A stretch of DNA of 64,000 nucleotides, from contig JAMLHL010000001.1 of assembly GCA_023957125.1 (NCBI GenBank), forward strand, positions 1-64,000. Reading direction: 5' to 3'. Under the pieces are notes generated by a model, which was given only the letters and a program-made list of their open reading frames with translations, was not told the origin of the DNA and did not search any database. Every line of letters starts with the position of its first letter. The stretch's first letter is position 1. The position numbers and the translations under genes are program-made. The DNA is from Chitinophagaceae bacterium (GTDB lineage: Bacteria; Bacteroidota; Bacteroidia; Chitinophagales; Chitinophagaceae). Shown one piece after another: positions 1-8,947 of the stretch.

Positions 1-30
1 ACCGAAATGAGTGGCACGGATAAGACCGTT

Positions 31-408
31 TTATCCATTCAGCAGCAAGGCAGCCTGGTTGGTTATTTTACAAATAACGGTTTGCTGCCATAACTGCTTT
101 TTCAGCGGCACGGTGGCTTCTACCTGGGCTTTAAATTTCTGGCTCTGCAGATTGTTGCCATCTAAATTGAAAAGCATTCCTGTGGGGTGATGCGTGTCGT
201 TGCAGGTGATGACGGCTGTATTATTAACCAATAATTTTGCCAGGAGCGCCTGGGTAATGGTAATTTGCTGGTGGTCTAATATCAACAATCCGATATCTTC
301 TATTGGTGCCGATTTGGTTTCGCCGCTGTCGTGCATCTCAATCACCAATTGATCATTTTTGGTTTTGAGATAGGCAGGGTTGCCGAAATAAAGGGTTCGT
401 TTGATCAA
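31..408 (-). pseudogene. cas1: Cas1 N-terminal fragment (truncated)
   Basis: The 125 residues match the N-terminal beta-sandwich half of type II-C Cas1, the integrase that inserts new spacers. Typical motifs are the opening MIKRTLYFGNPAYL, the IEDIG strand, LDHQQITIT and the end of the domain at LKKQLWQQTV. Cas1 is normally about 300 residues. Here the frame stops at 31-33 just after NQAALL, before the helical domain that carries the catalytic Glu/His/Glu residues, so the product cannot integrate spacers. None of the three frames of the 30 bases beyond the stop looks like Cas1 in my reading. An insertion or rearrangement at about 33-40 is the simplest explanation, but the window ends there. 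It lies downstream of cas9 in the usual cas9-cas1 order. The identity is secure; whether it is truncated by an inserted element is inference. Confidence 0.8.
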
Positions 409-568
409 GGATATACAGTTTCCCTGATGAACGTATTTATGATTTTATTTATTATATGTTAACCCAATTGTTATTAAGGCGTGGGGCTATTTTATTGCCC
501 GCAATACAGGCATCGTCCTTCAGATTTTAGTGCAGGCATAAGATTATTCGCTTTATAGGTGCTATAAT

Positions 569-781
569 TTATTTTCCGGGATTATTTCTCAAATGTATGA
601 TCTTTTCGAGGTGCTCAACGCCTGCAATATCTTCGGTACGACTATGTTTATTTACAGTCATTAAGTTTTTATCAAATCATACTGCTATTTGCTTTTGCGT
701 AAGCCACACGATTTCTCCCTCAAATTTCACATCAATCTGAGTTCGGTTATCGGTGGTTTGGGAGATAACGATTTCGTTCAT
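569..781 (-). pseudogene. Degenerate RhuM-like gene fragment between cas9 and cas1
   Basis: On the minus strand an ATG at 781 opens a frame reading MNEIVISQTTDNRTQ, then GEIVWLTQKQIAV, a TGA stop at 677-679, and FDKNLMTVNKH. This matches the start of the RhuM virulence-associated family (MNEIxxYQxxDxxTxIxVxFxxxTxWLxQxQxAxLFDKDxxTINxH), with the stop lying just before the conserved FDK. The family is normally about 330 residues, so only the first 45 or so survive. After the match the frame continues for 23 codons (from SRTEDIAGVEH) to a TAA at 569 and no longer resembles RhuM to me. The remaining gap sequence (409-568) is AT-rich and shows no gene. The fragment sits where cas9 and cas1 are usually adjacent, which suggests past insertion and decay. 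Confidence 0.55.
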
Positions 782-818
782 TGGTTAGGCTTTGGAGATG
801 TTGCCTAATTCGTTATTT

Positions 819-3800
819 TCATCTCTCAATCCATTCTATTTCACCAAGCAATGAAACTTTAAAATCTTCACCCTCGTATAAAAAATTCCAATTTTTGCTT
901 GCCATTTTTAACAGAGGTGTTTTCCCTTCAATTTCGATAGAGCTAGAAATTGCTTTAAACTTATCCAACTCATTTTTTATATCCTTTGCTTTTTCTAACC
1001 CAATTTTTTCAGATAACAATTTTAGACGAAAACTATTACTTATAGTATCAAATCGGTAACGCCTGCTTTCGTAATCATCCTTTCGCTTTTTATTATCTTG
1101 GATTGTTAAATCCTCAACAACTTCATTGATACCTTCTTTTATCTCATATTTTCGTAACAGTTCGTCTTTTAAAACACTAATATTATCCTTGATCTCATCT
1201 TTAGATTGTGCTTCCAAATGATATTTAAGCCAAATGCTCCCTTCAGAAAACTGAGTAATTACATACAACCTTTTAGTCTGAAAATCAACATCTTTTCTTT
1301 TATCATATTCTGCATCTTCTTTCAGTATAATAACTTTTTGTCCTACTTTCAGTAGCTTTTTACCGGGATAATCAGCATATTTTGTATTGTTTTCTTTATC
1401 ATACTTTTTCAAATATTCATCTATAACAAAGCTGCCGTGCTTTTTGTATGCCTTAGCTAATTCAAAAGAGGCAACAGGTATCATTACCCTTTCGTTATTG
1501 TTATTTTGTAGTAAAACAGCATAAGGTAATGAACCCGATTCAGAGTAGAATTTGTTTTTATAATCGTATTTGGAAGTATAATTTACACGTTCTTTAACTT
1601 CCTTTCCTGCACTTGTTTTGATACGAACGTGGCGGATAATTTTCCCTTGATAATCCTTGATTCCCAATTTGCTTTTTTGGTCTTTGACTAACTTCTTTAT
1701 TATAGGGTCAATAATAGCTTCAATCAGTTTATCCGAAGCCTTAACCTTATCAATCGGTTCTCTTTTTACAAAAACAAATTCGTCTTTTCCTGTTTTGTAT
1801 TCCCAATCCCCGCCTTTCCTTTTTGGTTGTCCGTCATCATATCTTTCCACATCTTTAATTTTCCCCAAATAAGTTTGGGCATATAATTCACTTCTTACTG
1901 TGTCGCCTTTTGCCTTTAAAGGGATTTTATTGCTGTTTTCATCTAATTTAAACTTCCCTTGTTTATCTTTTAAATATTGTAGCTCCCCTCGTTTCCTTAC
2001 ATTCTTATAGGTTTGGTTCAGTATTTTATCATTTTCATAATTAACAATCAGGGTGTTGTTTTCAATATTTTGAATTAGAGCCTGAGAGTTAAATCCTGCA
2101 AAAGGTACTCTGCAGGGCATTGGCCGGAAGTTGTCTACGGCTTCATAATACTCTTTTAATATCCTTTCTCTATGACTGCTGTTGACGGGAATAAGTGTTA
2201 GCACGGCAGCATCAATGGCGTGATGTGTATGCCTGTTCCTATCCTTAATTTTATCTTCGTCCTGAAAGCTGTAAATTTTCCTGAAATCGGCAGTTACACT
2301 ACCTTTTTGTACAGCAACTTTCTTAAAATAGGCTTTTAAAAACTCCCTGGCATATTTGCTTACCATTTGCGTATCTACCAATTGTCGCCTTGCCCAACTA
2401 TCTTTGACTTCTTCCGCCGTAAAACGTTCTACTTTTTCTTTCCAATAATCGTAGTGCATTTTGAAATAATGCTTTTCCTGCACTCGTTTGTTTTTAGCAG
2501 TTTGATCTTCATTTCCTTTGGGTTTCAGCCTGTCCTCATATAGTTTTTTCCAATTATCTCTTGTTTCTTCCCATTTGCCTAATCTATCCGTTATGCTTGT
2601 TCCCCACCCTTCTACCTCTTTATCATAGTTCGCACACTGTGTGGGTAATTTCTTTCCTTGCAAATCTTTATTGTACATTTTAAAGCCCACCGTTTTATTT
2701 GCCATTGTATTGTCGGGTAATAACCACCGGGGAATAGTATGCATTATATCAATATCGGCTGAAAACAACTTTGATATGGAAATCATTTTCCCCGTGTACA
2801 TACATTGCCCTTTTTGCTCTGTCCAAAGTTCATATCGGTTTATGGCTTCTTTTTCTTTAAGGATAGCAGTGTTCTTGTTTATCTTCTTTCCATTTTCATC
2901 TTCTATTTCTTCAAAAATTTGCTCTGTCCATAATTCAAATGCTGGAATACTTTCTTCTACATTGATGTTTCTGTTTTCTTTTTGGTTAAATTCTTTCAGA
3001 AACTCCCGGTATTTTCCCCTCTTTGTTTCTCTTTCTCTTTGATAGCGTTCGATAGCGATACGTTTGTTATTATCATTAAGTTCACGGGCTACTTCAATTA
3101 CAACTTCTGTGTCTTCATCAATCTTTTCTGTTTTTAACAGGTCATTAATCAATTTTCTTACAATGCTCATTGCCTTGTTGAACATCGGATTTTTAATACT
3201 GTCAATTATTGGTTGAGGCAGAACTTTAGTTACAGCGCCTGTATCTTTGTCAATTTGTACAGGTAACTTAATCGTACCCGTTTTGGGATCGGTATATTTT
3301 TTTAAGTACCTGTTCTCAATATTGGAATGATGATATAATTTGCCGTTTATCTCAATATTCTTTTCTTTTAGCTTCTCTTTAAAAATATCGGTTAGTAAAG
3401 GTGTTCTTCTATATGCTCTTCTTTCATCGTGAAAAAACTCTTGATATTCCGTTCTGACTTCATCCAGAATTTGTTGTTTTTCATTTTCTGTTTTATCATT
3501 CCATGTTTTTTCACCGAAAGAGCCAATACAGGCTTTCTCAATGTCGTTTAAATCGCTTTTAACTAAATGGTATTGGAAATCTTTGTAAGCAAACGCTTCT
3601 TGTGGCTCAAGCCCTTTATATTGGTCAATTAAGTTATTGGCTACGCCCACTATGGTTTTATGCCAATTGTATTTTTCATTAGATTCGTGAACTAAAGCTT
3701 CAATCGTATCTTTATTTTGTCCCCAATTTTCGCCCAGCAATTCAGGAATTTTTGCCAACACAACCGCTTCATTATACAAATATCCGTCTTTCAGAAACGG

Positions 3801-5198
3801 AATTATTTTGCACAATGCTTTCAAACTAAGGTCTGCATAACCTGTTGTGATATTAGCTTTAAGTTTAGCAAAAGAATTGTATTCTTTTCCTTTTTTATTT
3901 TTCTCATTCTGAATATTAAGTTTTTCAATAGCAAATTTTTCTAAAAACGTTTTGTCTTTAGCTGTTCGCTCATCAAAAGCAAATAGAATATGCCATAAGT
4001 CATAAATTGAATAATCATTGATAATTTTTGGAGCGTTGCCAATGTTGTACTGATGAAGGTTTGCTAAAACATTTTTTACATTATCCCCAAAAACATCAAT
4101 CAATCCCTTACAAACAGGCATTCCAGAAACAGAAGTATCATATATTCCCTCTTTGTTAAGGGGATAATTGTATTGCGTTTTGTTGCCGAGTTGCTTGTTT
4201 AATTGGGTCTTAATATCTTCAAATTTGAAATTCTTTTCTTTTTTCATAAAGAACTCGAAAAGTAAGTTTCTTTCTTTTGCTTCCAAATTCTTTTTCTTAC
4301 CGTTCTCATCAATATACCTGATTGTATTGATAAAGCTCCATGCTCTGAAAATTTCAAAAACAGGATGAGAAACAGGACATCTTGGTTTAGTAGGCTCCAA
4401 AGTACATTTGCCGATATTGCCTTTTTGAGTTCGTAATGGTCTTTGCCAGATGATAGCAGATCTTACTTTTTGTACAAATTCATTCTGGTATTCACCTCTG
4501 CCGTTTGTTGAAACATCATATTTCTGTGCTTTCAGGATTTCTAAAAGTTCATTTTCATATTCATTTCTGTATGGATATTGGTTTCTTGCACGTTTACCTT
4601 TGCCCAAAAATTCTTTTTGTAATGCTTCCGCAATTGTTCTGTTTTCGTCTAAGGCTTTTTGAAATCCACTTTCTCCCCTGCGTTCAATTTGTTTTTCGGT
4701 TTCTTTATCCGCCTCTCCTATATCTTTATAACCTCTTCGTTGTACCAAATGATACAATGCCCTGCCAAGTTCGTGCTTGTGTAGTTTTTTCTTATTGTCA
4801 AGTGCGCTTATTCGTAATTCATAGGGATTGTTATATTCCGTAGCAACTCCAACATAACTAAAATCACATTTTAACCATTTTAAAAAGTTTGGATTTTCGG
4901 GAAATTTTTGAGCCCGCCCTTTTTTGTATTTACTCCAATCTTCAAGTTCAGTTTTAGCCAAAGGGACATATCCATTTAATAAGATTTCCAATAATTCCCA
5001 TTTACGATACTTCCTTGCTTGTATCAACTTTCTTTTAGAACGGGCTTCTCTTCTATCTTTTGTAGGGGAAGAGTATCCACCTGTTCCTTTTACCATTCCA
5101 GATTTAAAAGTGATAACTCCACTTGTGAAAGTGTTATCATCATTTCTCAATGTCCACCCCAAAGATGAACTCCCGATATCTATACCTAATTTTCTCAT
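819..5198 (-). CDS. cas9: CRISPR-associated endonuclease Cas9, type II-C
   Basis: RNA-guided DNA nuclease of 1459 residues, in the size range of the large Bacteroidota II-C forms. RuvC-I is GIDIGSSSLGW with Asp7. The arginine-rich bridge helix spans about 49-70. A long helical recognition lobe follows. RuvC-II is VVIEVARELND with Glu702. The HNH domain covers about 790-850, with His820 in IMHTIPRW and Asn834 as a likely third catalytic residue. RuvC-III is HHAIDAAVL with His993 and Asp996. The C-terminal 450 residues should hold the PAM-interacting domain. The residue before the HNH histidine is Met819, where Cas9 proteins usually have Asp or Glu, so HNH activity may be altered. The frame is intact. 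The ATG at 5198 is followed directly by the RuvC-I motif. The gene is divergent from two tracrRNA-like units just upstream and is markedly AT-rich compared with the sugar genes next door, suggesting transfer. Confidence 0.97.
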   Translation of the reverse strand: MRKLGIDIGSSSLGWTLRNDDNTFTSGVITFKSGMVKGTGGYSSPTKDRREARSKRKLIQARKYRKWELLEILLNGYVPLAKTELEDWSKYKKGRAQKFPENPNFLKWLKCDFSYVGVATEYNNPYELRISALDNKKKLHKHELGRALYHLVQRRGYKDIGEADKETEKQIERRGESGFQKALDENRTIAEALQKEFLGKGKRARNQYPYRNEYENELLEILKAQKYDVSTNGRGEYQNEFVQKVRSAIIWQRPLRTQKGNIGKCTLEPTKPRCPVSHPVFEIFRAWSFINTIRYIDENGKKKNLEAKERNLLFEFFMKKEKNFKFEDIKTQLNKQLGNKTQYNYPLNKEGIYDTSVSGMPVCKGLIDVFGDNVKNVLANLHQYNIGNAPKIINDYSIYDLWHILFAFDERTAKDKTFLEKFAIEKLNIQNEKNKKGKEYNSFAKLKANITTGYADLSLKALCKIIPFLKDGYLYNEAVVLAKIPELLGENWGQNKDTIEALVHESNEKYNWHKTIVGVANNLIDQYKGLEPQEAFAYKDFQYHLVKSDLNDIEKACIGSFGEKTWNDKTENEKQQILDEVRTEYQEFFHDERRAYRRTPLLTDIFKEKLKEKNIEINGKLYHHSNIENRYLKKYTDPKTGTIKLPVQIDKDTGAVTKVLPQPIIDSIKNPMFNKAMSIVRKLINDLLKTEKIDEDTEVVIEVARELNDNNKRIAIERYQRERETKRGKYREFLKEFNQKENRNINVEESIPAFELWTEQIFEEIEDENGKKINKNTAILKEKEAINRYELWTEQKGQCMYTGKMISISKLFSADIDIMHTIPRWLLPDNTMANKTVGFKMYNKDLQGKKLPTQCANYDKEVEGWGTSITDRLGKWEETRDNWKKLYEDRLKPKGNEDQTAKNKRVQEKHYFKMHYDYWKEKVERFTAEEVKDSWARRQLVDTQMVSKYAREFLKAYFKKVAVQKGSVTADFRKIYSFQDEDKIKDRNRHTHHAIDAAVLTLIPVNSSHRERILKEYYEAVDNFRPMPCRVPFAGFNSQALIQNIENNTLIVNYENDKILNQTYKNVRKRGELQYLKDKQGKFKLDENSNKIPLKAKGDTVRSELYAQTYLGKIKDVERYDDGQPKRKGGDWEYKTGKDEFVFVKREPIDKVKASDKLIEAIIDPIIKKLVKDQKSKLGIKDYQGKIIRHVRIKTSAGKEVKERVNYTSKYDYKNKFYSESGSLPYAVLLQNNNNERVMIPVASFELAKAYKKHGSFVIDEYLKKYDKENNTKYADYPGKKLLKVGQKVIILKEDAEYDKRKDVDFQTKRLYVITQFSEGSIWLKYHLEAQSKDEIKDNISVLKDELLRKYEIKEGINEVVEDLTIQDNKKRKDDYESRRYRFDTISNSFRLKLLSEKIGLEKAKDIKNELDKFKAISSSIEIEGKTPLLKMASKNWNFLYEGEDFKVSLLGEIEWIER

Positions 5199-5217
5199 TT
5201 TATATTCAAATATTTTT

Positions 5218-5225
5218 TAGATTTG
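5218..5225 (+). promoter_or_regulatory. Putative -7 promoter box for first tracrRNA
   Basis: TAGATTTG fits the Bacteroidota housekeeping -7 consensus TAnnTTTG and lies 6-10 bases before the point where the anti-repeat begins. No clear TTG -33 element is seen. It would drive transcription away from cas9. Confidence 0.4.
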
Positions 5226-5230
5226 TAATT

Positions 5231-5313
5231 GAAAGACAATTCACAACAAGGCTATAAGCCGCAGGAATTTTTTTCGCTGGGCGATTGCGTACTCCGTAAT
5301 CGCTATTTTTTTT
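5231..5313 (+). ncRNA. tracrRNA candidate 1
   Basis: About 83 nt. The 5' part (GAAAGACAATTCACAAC, 5231-5247) looks like an anti-repeat for a type II-C Bacteroidota repeat beginning GTTGTGAATTG. It is followed by AAGG and a nexus-like hairpin GGCT-ATA-AGCC (5250-5260), as in other II-C tracrRNAs. It ends in a strong intrinsic terminator: stem 5281-5289 pairs with 5295-5303 (nine pairs, one G-T wobble) and is followed by an eight-T run at 5306-5313. A TAnnTTTG box lies just upstream. It is divergent from cas9. No array is present to confirm the pairing partner. Confidence 0.65.
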
Positions 5314-5361
5314 AATCGCATTTCCTTTAAAGTCAACTAAAAATAACTAAATAGTTGAAAA

Positions 5362-5453
5362 GTATTTCATATGCTCATTCTAAAAGCAATTCACAATAAG
5401 GATTATTCCGTTGTGAAAACATTTAGCGCCTCGGCTATCTCCGGGGCTTTTTT
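5362..5453 (+). ncRNA. tracrRNA candidate 2
   Basis: A second tracr-like unit about 50 bases after the first terminator. The long anti-repeat at 5362-5397 contains GTATTTCATATGCTC and AAAGCAATTCACAAT, matching the layout of full-length II-C anti-repeats. It is followed by AAGGATTATTCC and then GTTGTGAAAAC. TTCACAA and TTGTGAA flank the nexus as a perfect 7-base inverted repeat. It ends with stem GCCTCGG (5428-5434), loop 5435-5440, CCGGGGC (5441-5447) and six T. This is the more typical of the two units, although I see no good -7 box for it. Its anti-repeat differs from that of unit 1 outside the shared CAATTCACAA core. Confidence 0.7.
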
Positions 5454-5656
5454 ATTCCCTCCAACCTCCATACCTGAAATAACGGTAAGGGTTCATGAAA
5501 TGATTTTGCAGGCGATCCACACAACCGGGTTGAGAAGTTAAAGTACGAACAATTGATGATAAATCGTTATAGAACAGAAGAAATTTCCCTCTTCTTCCCG
5601 GTTTACTACTGCTCAACCTCCTATATGGATACCTGCCCCTGATTCCTTATCTTCGA

Positions 5657-5677
5657 CCGCTTTTCGGGAGAAAGCGG
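5657..5677 (+). other. Leader hairpin upstream of the phosphoesterase
   Basis: CCGCTTT (5657-5663) pairs perfectly with AAAGCGG (5671-5677) around a seven-base loop, about 100 bases before the phosphoesterase start. There is no T-run, so it is not a standard terminator. The rest of 5454-5779 shows nothing recognisable. Confidence 0.3.
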
Positions 5678-5779
5678 AATTTTACGAAGGGGTGGTGCAG
5701 CACTATGAAAACCAATAGCAACGGATGGACAGATACCGGAGACGGGAATTACTGCTCAATCAATAATTTAATACAAACG

Positions 5780-6769
5780 ATGAAACGGATTCTTTTTAAC
5801 TGGCTTTTCCTGGTACTGACCGCAGTAACAACGGCACAAAACAAAGCTGATCTGCAGTTCAATGCAGCGGGTGAATTTAAAATTATCCAGTTTACGGACA
5901 CCCACGTCAATACCTCCAAAGAAGAAAATCTGGGCATATTCGAATACCTGAAAAAAATTATCGAAACGGAAAAACCGGATTTGGTGGTGGTAACCGGTGA
6001 TATTGTTACGGAAAATGATCCACAGAAAGGCTATATGATGTTTGTCCGCTTATTTCAGGAAACCTCTGTCCCCTGGGTCATGGTTTTTGGGAATCACGAT
6101 TCGGAACACAATCTTTCAAGAAAGGCGCTGGCGGATTTTCTACAAAGCCGTCCGGGTTGTTTGAATAATGATGCAGCCGAAACCGACGGGAATTCTAATT
6201 TCGTATTGACCGTTTCGGGGAAAGATAATAAGGCCGCGGCATTGCTCTATTTTATGGATTCCAATGATTACAGCACATTAAAACCCGGGGTTGACGGATG
6301 GGGCTGGTTTACGCATAAACAAGTGGATTGGTACCGCGCAAAAAGCAAGGCCTATACCAAAGCAAATGGCGGTGCCCCCTACCCTGCTTTGGCTTTTTTT
6401 CATATCCCGTTCCCGGAGTATGAACTTGCAATGAATAATAAAGACGCGGTGGTAATGGGAAAGAAAAGAGAAAAAGTTTGCGCTCCGGAAATCAATACCG
6501 GCATGTTTGCCGCCATGCTGGAAAGCGGCGACGTGATGGGAACATTCGCGGGGCACGATCATTATAATGATTATATCGTAACCTATTACAATATTGCCCT
6601 GGCCTACGGCCGGGCATCAAAGCTCCGGAACCAGCCAGATCCGGAATTGGGAGGCCGCGTTATTGTGCTAAAAGAAGGAAAACGTGAATTTGATACCTGG
6701 ATCCGCGACCTGCATGGGGCCAAAGAGCAGTTCTGCAGCTACCCCGCTTCTTTTGCCGGGAAAAAATAA
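5780..6769 (+). CDS. Secreted calcineurin-like metallophosphoesterase
   Basis: 329 residues. The ATG at 5780 is preferred over an upstream ATG at 5705 because it starts a clean signal peptide (MKRILFNWLFLVLTAV, cleavage near TTAQ). The metal-binding motifs of the calcineurin-like fold are all present in order: QFTDTHVN, VVTGDIV, FGNHDSEH and, near the end, GHDHYNDY. Such proteins hydrolyse phosphomonoesters or diesters outside the cytoplasm, and in Bacteroidota the closest relatives are usually called PhoD/Icc-type or purple-acid-phosphatase-like. The substrate cannot be read from the sequence. It is first in a plus-strand series with GH2, GH43 and galactose genes, so a role in processing phosphorylated glycans or in phosphate release is possible but unproven. 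Confidence 0.85.
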   Translation: MKRILFNWLFLVLTAVTTAQNKADLQFNAAGEFKIIQFTDTHVNTSKEENLGIFEYLKKIIETEKPDLVVVTGDIVTENDPQKGYMMFVRLFQETSVPWVMVFGNHDSEHNLSRKALADFLQSRPGCLNNDAAETDGNSNFVLTVSGKDNKAAALLYFMDSNDYSTLKPGVDGWGWFTHKQVDWYRAKSKAYTKANGGAPYPALAFFHIPFPEYELAMNNKDAVVMGKKREKVCAPEINTGMFAAMLESGDVMGTFAGHDHYNDYIVTYYNIALAYGRASKLRNQPDPELGGRVIVLKEGKREFDTWIRDLHGAKEQFCSYPASFAGKK

Positions 6770-6911
6770 CACGATCGGCGGCATAACGGCGTTCGACTGA
6801 TATAACCGCGGCATGGCGGATATTTCTCTTATTCCCCCTTTCTTTCCCGCCTTTTCTTTATTTTTAAGTTTTGGATGTAACTGCTTTTTTAAAAAATTAA
6901 TTCTTCCCGTG

Positions 6912-8747
6912 ATGAAGTATTTTTTCAGTTTATTATGCTCCTTTGCCTTTGCAACCGTGGTTTTTTCCCAAACCTCCTGGCAGCCTGTTCCTGGCAAGAT
7001 CGCTACCGAATGGGCCACGCAGGTGGATCCGGCGAATCCTTTGCCGGAATATCCCCGGCCCCAGCTTACCCGGAAAAGCTGGATGAACCTGAACGGGCTT
7101 TGGCAATACACTATTATACCCCGGGGCTCAGCTACTGCGGCACCCGCACAGTTTGATGGTAATATCCTGGTACCATTTGCTGTTGAATCATCTTTATCGG
7201 GGGTCGGAAAAACCGTTGGAAAAGAAAATGAACTCTGGTATAAAAGAACCGTGAAGATCCCCTCCGCCTTCAGGAAAGGAAGGGTATTCCTGCACTTTGG
7301 CGCGGTGGACTGGGAATGTGTGGTATATATTAACGGGAAAGAAGTGGGCGCTCACCAGGGAGGCTATGACCCGTTTTCCTTTGATATCTCTGAAGCCCTG
7401 GACAAGGGCGTGCAACAGGAAATAGCAGTCAGGGTATGGGATCCTTCTAACGATGGCCCCCAACCCCGCGGCAAACAGGTGAAAGAACCCAGGGGGATAT
7501 GGTACACTTCCGTAACCGGTATCTGGCAAACAGTCTGGCTGGAAAATGTACCCAACACCTTCATCGCTTCTACCCGGCAAACCCCGGATATTGATAACCA
7601 AACGCTTACCGTGGAGGTAAAGGTTGAGAATCTGCAGTTAGGAGATGAAATTGAAGTGTCGGCATGGGATGGTCAGCAGAAGGTAGCTGCTCAAACGCTG
7701 AGAGAGGAAAAAAAAGCGGTTTTATCTATAGATAACCCACGGCTCTGGTCGCCTTCCGATCCTTTTCTGTATGATTTAAAAATTTCGATCCTGCGTAAAA
7801 GAAAGGTTATAGATGAAGTGGGCAGCTATTTCGGTATGCGAAAATCTTCTCTGGCAAAAGGAACAGACGGCATTACCCGGATGATGCTGAATAATGAATT
7901 TGTTTTTCAGTACGGTCCCTTGGACCAGGGCTGGTGGCCCGACGGTTTATATACCGCCCCAACAGATGAAGCCCTGAAATTTGATATTGAGAAAACCAAA
8001 GAAATGGGCTTTAATATGATCCGTAAACACGTAAAGGTGGAACCGGCTCGCTGGTATTACTATTGCGACAAACTGGGCATGTTGGTCTGGCAGGATATGC
8101 CGTCAGGAGATTTAGGCGGTAACGGATGGGATCAGCGACCGGGAGAAATTTCCGGCCGGGAGCTGGACAAAGACCGTTCTGCGGAATCCGAAGCGATCTA
8201 CAGAAAGGAGTGGAAAGCTATTCTTGACGCGCATTATAATTACCCCTCCATAGTGAGCTGGGTTCCGTTTAATGAAGCCTGGGGGCAATTTAAAACCAAA
8301 GAAATTGTAAAATGGACCATGGAAATGGATCCAACCCGCCTGGTGAACGAGGCCAGCGGAGGTAATTTTTTCTATACCGGTCATATTCTTGATATTCATC
8401 ACTATCCTAACCCTGAAATGCCGGATCCGAGGATATTCGGCGATAAGCCCCAGGCGCTCGTACTGGGAGAGTTCGGTGGCTTAGGCCTTCCGCTTGAAGG
8501 ACATACCTGGCAGGATTCAAAGAACTGGGGCTACCAGAGCTTTCAGAACAAGGACGAACTATTCGATAAGTATGCGGAGTTTATGAAACAGTTGCGTGAT
8601 TTTATAGACAGGGGACTTTCTGCGGCTGTTTATACTCAAACCACCGATGTGGAAATTGAGACAAACGGACTCTTGACCTACGATCGGAAAGTGTTGAAGA
8701 TGCCGCTCGAAAAACTGCGGGAAGTGCATAAGCCGTTGTATGAATAG
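6912..8747 (+). CDS. Glycoside hydrolase family 2 protein (beta-galactosidase/glucuronidase type)
   Basis: 611 residues. The ATG at 6912 gives a signal peptide (MKYFFSLLCSFAFATVVFSQ); an upstream ATG at 6813 would only add an odd Phe/Pro-rich tail. The sugar-binding jelly-roll domain is N-terminal (MNLNGLWQY, WYKRTVKIP, GAVDWECVVYINGKEVG), then an immunoglobulin-like domain, then the TIM barrel from about residue 330. The catalytic acid/base is Glu455 in NEAWG and the nucleophile is probably Glu520 in GEFGG. The family removes beta-linked galactose, glucuronic acid or mannose from non-reducing ends. The downstream galactokinase and mutarotase favour galactose, but this is inference. It begins 142 bases after the phosphoesterase. 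Confidence 0.9.
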   Translation: MKYFFSLLCSFAFATVVFSQTSWQPVPGKIATEWATQVDPANPLPEYPRPQLTRKSWMNLNGLWQYTIIPRGSATAAPAQFDGNILVPFAVESSLSGVGKTVGKENELWYKRTVKIPSAFRKGRVFLHFGAVDWECVVYINGKEVGAHQGGYDPFSFDISEALDKGVQQEIAVRVWDPSNDGPQPRGKQVKEPRGIWYTSVTGIWQTVWLENVPNTFIASTRQTPDIDNQTLTVEVKVENLQLGDEIEVSAWDGQQKVAAQTLREEKKAVLSIDNPRLWSPSDPFLYDLKISILRKRKVIDEVGSYFGMRKSSLAKGTDGITRMMLNNEFVFQYGPLDQGWWPDGLYTAPTDEALKFDIEKTKEMGFNMIRKHVKVEPARWYYYCDKLGMLVWQDMPSGDLGGNGWDQRPGEISGRELDKDRSAESEAIYRKEWKAILDAHYNYPSIVSWVPFNEAWGQFKTKEIVKWTMEMDPTRLVNEASGGNFFYTGHILDIHHYPNPEMPDPRIFGDKPQALVLGEFGGLGLPLEGHTWQDSKNWGYQSFQNKDELFDKYAEFMKQLRDFIDRGLSAAVYTQTTDVEIETNGLLTYDRKVLKMPLEKLREVHKPLYE

Positions 8748-8749
8748 AT

Positions 8750-8924
8750 TTGCGGTCGGTACCGAAGGTCAGACCGCAAACCCGAAGAACCTTTTTAATG
8801 CAACTCCGTCTGACGCCGGTGCGTACCGACGGGGTTGCGGTCGGCACCGAAGGTCAGACCGAAAACCCGAAGAACCTTTTTAATGCAACTCCGTCTGACG
8901 CCGGTGCGTACCGACGGGGTTGCG
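8750..8924 (+). repeat. 85-bp palindromic repeat, two tandem copies
   Basis: Unit 1 is 8750-8834, unit 2 is 8835-8919, and a third begins (TTGCG at 8920) and stops. The copies differ at only a few positions (for example GGTACC against GGCACC). Each unit is an imperfect inverted repeat: GGTCGG(T/C)ACC..GGTCAGACCG on the left and CCGTCTGACG..GCGTACCGAC on the right, with a central AACCTTTTTAATG. It fills the GH2-GH43 intergenic space. A diverged relative lies at 13995-14095. Confidence 0.85.
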
Positions 8925-8947
8925 ACAGGGCGAAAACGATTTAATGA

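Noticed and set aside
1..30. Possible insertion-element end at the left edge
   Set aside because: The 30 bases beyond the cas1 stop are too few to identify any element or terminal repeat.
781..1059. 92-codon open frame on the plus strand
   Set aside because: Antisense to the C-terminus of cas9 and its start; no features.
1..5700. CRISPR array beside cas9
   Set aside because: No repeated 36-47 base units with spacer spacing are seen; only the two tracr-like units contain the expected core.
6813..6911. Upstream extension of the GH2 gene
   Set aside because: Adds a Phe/Pro-rich stretch before a clear signal peptide at 6912.
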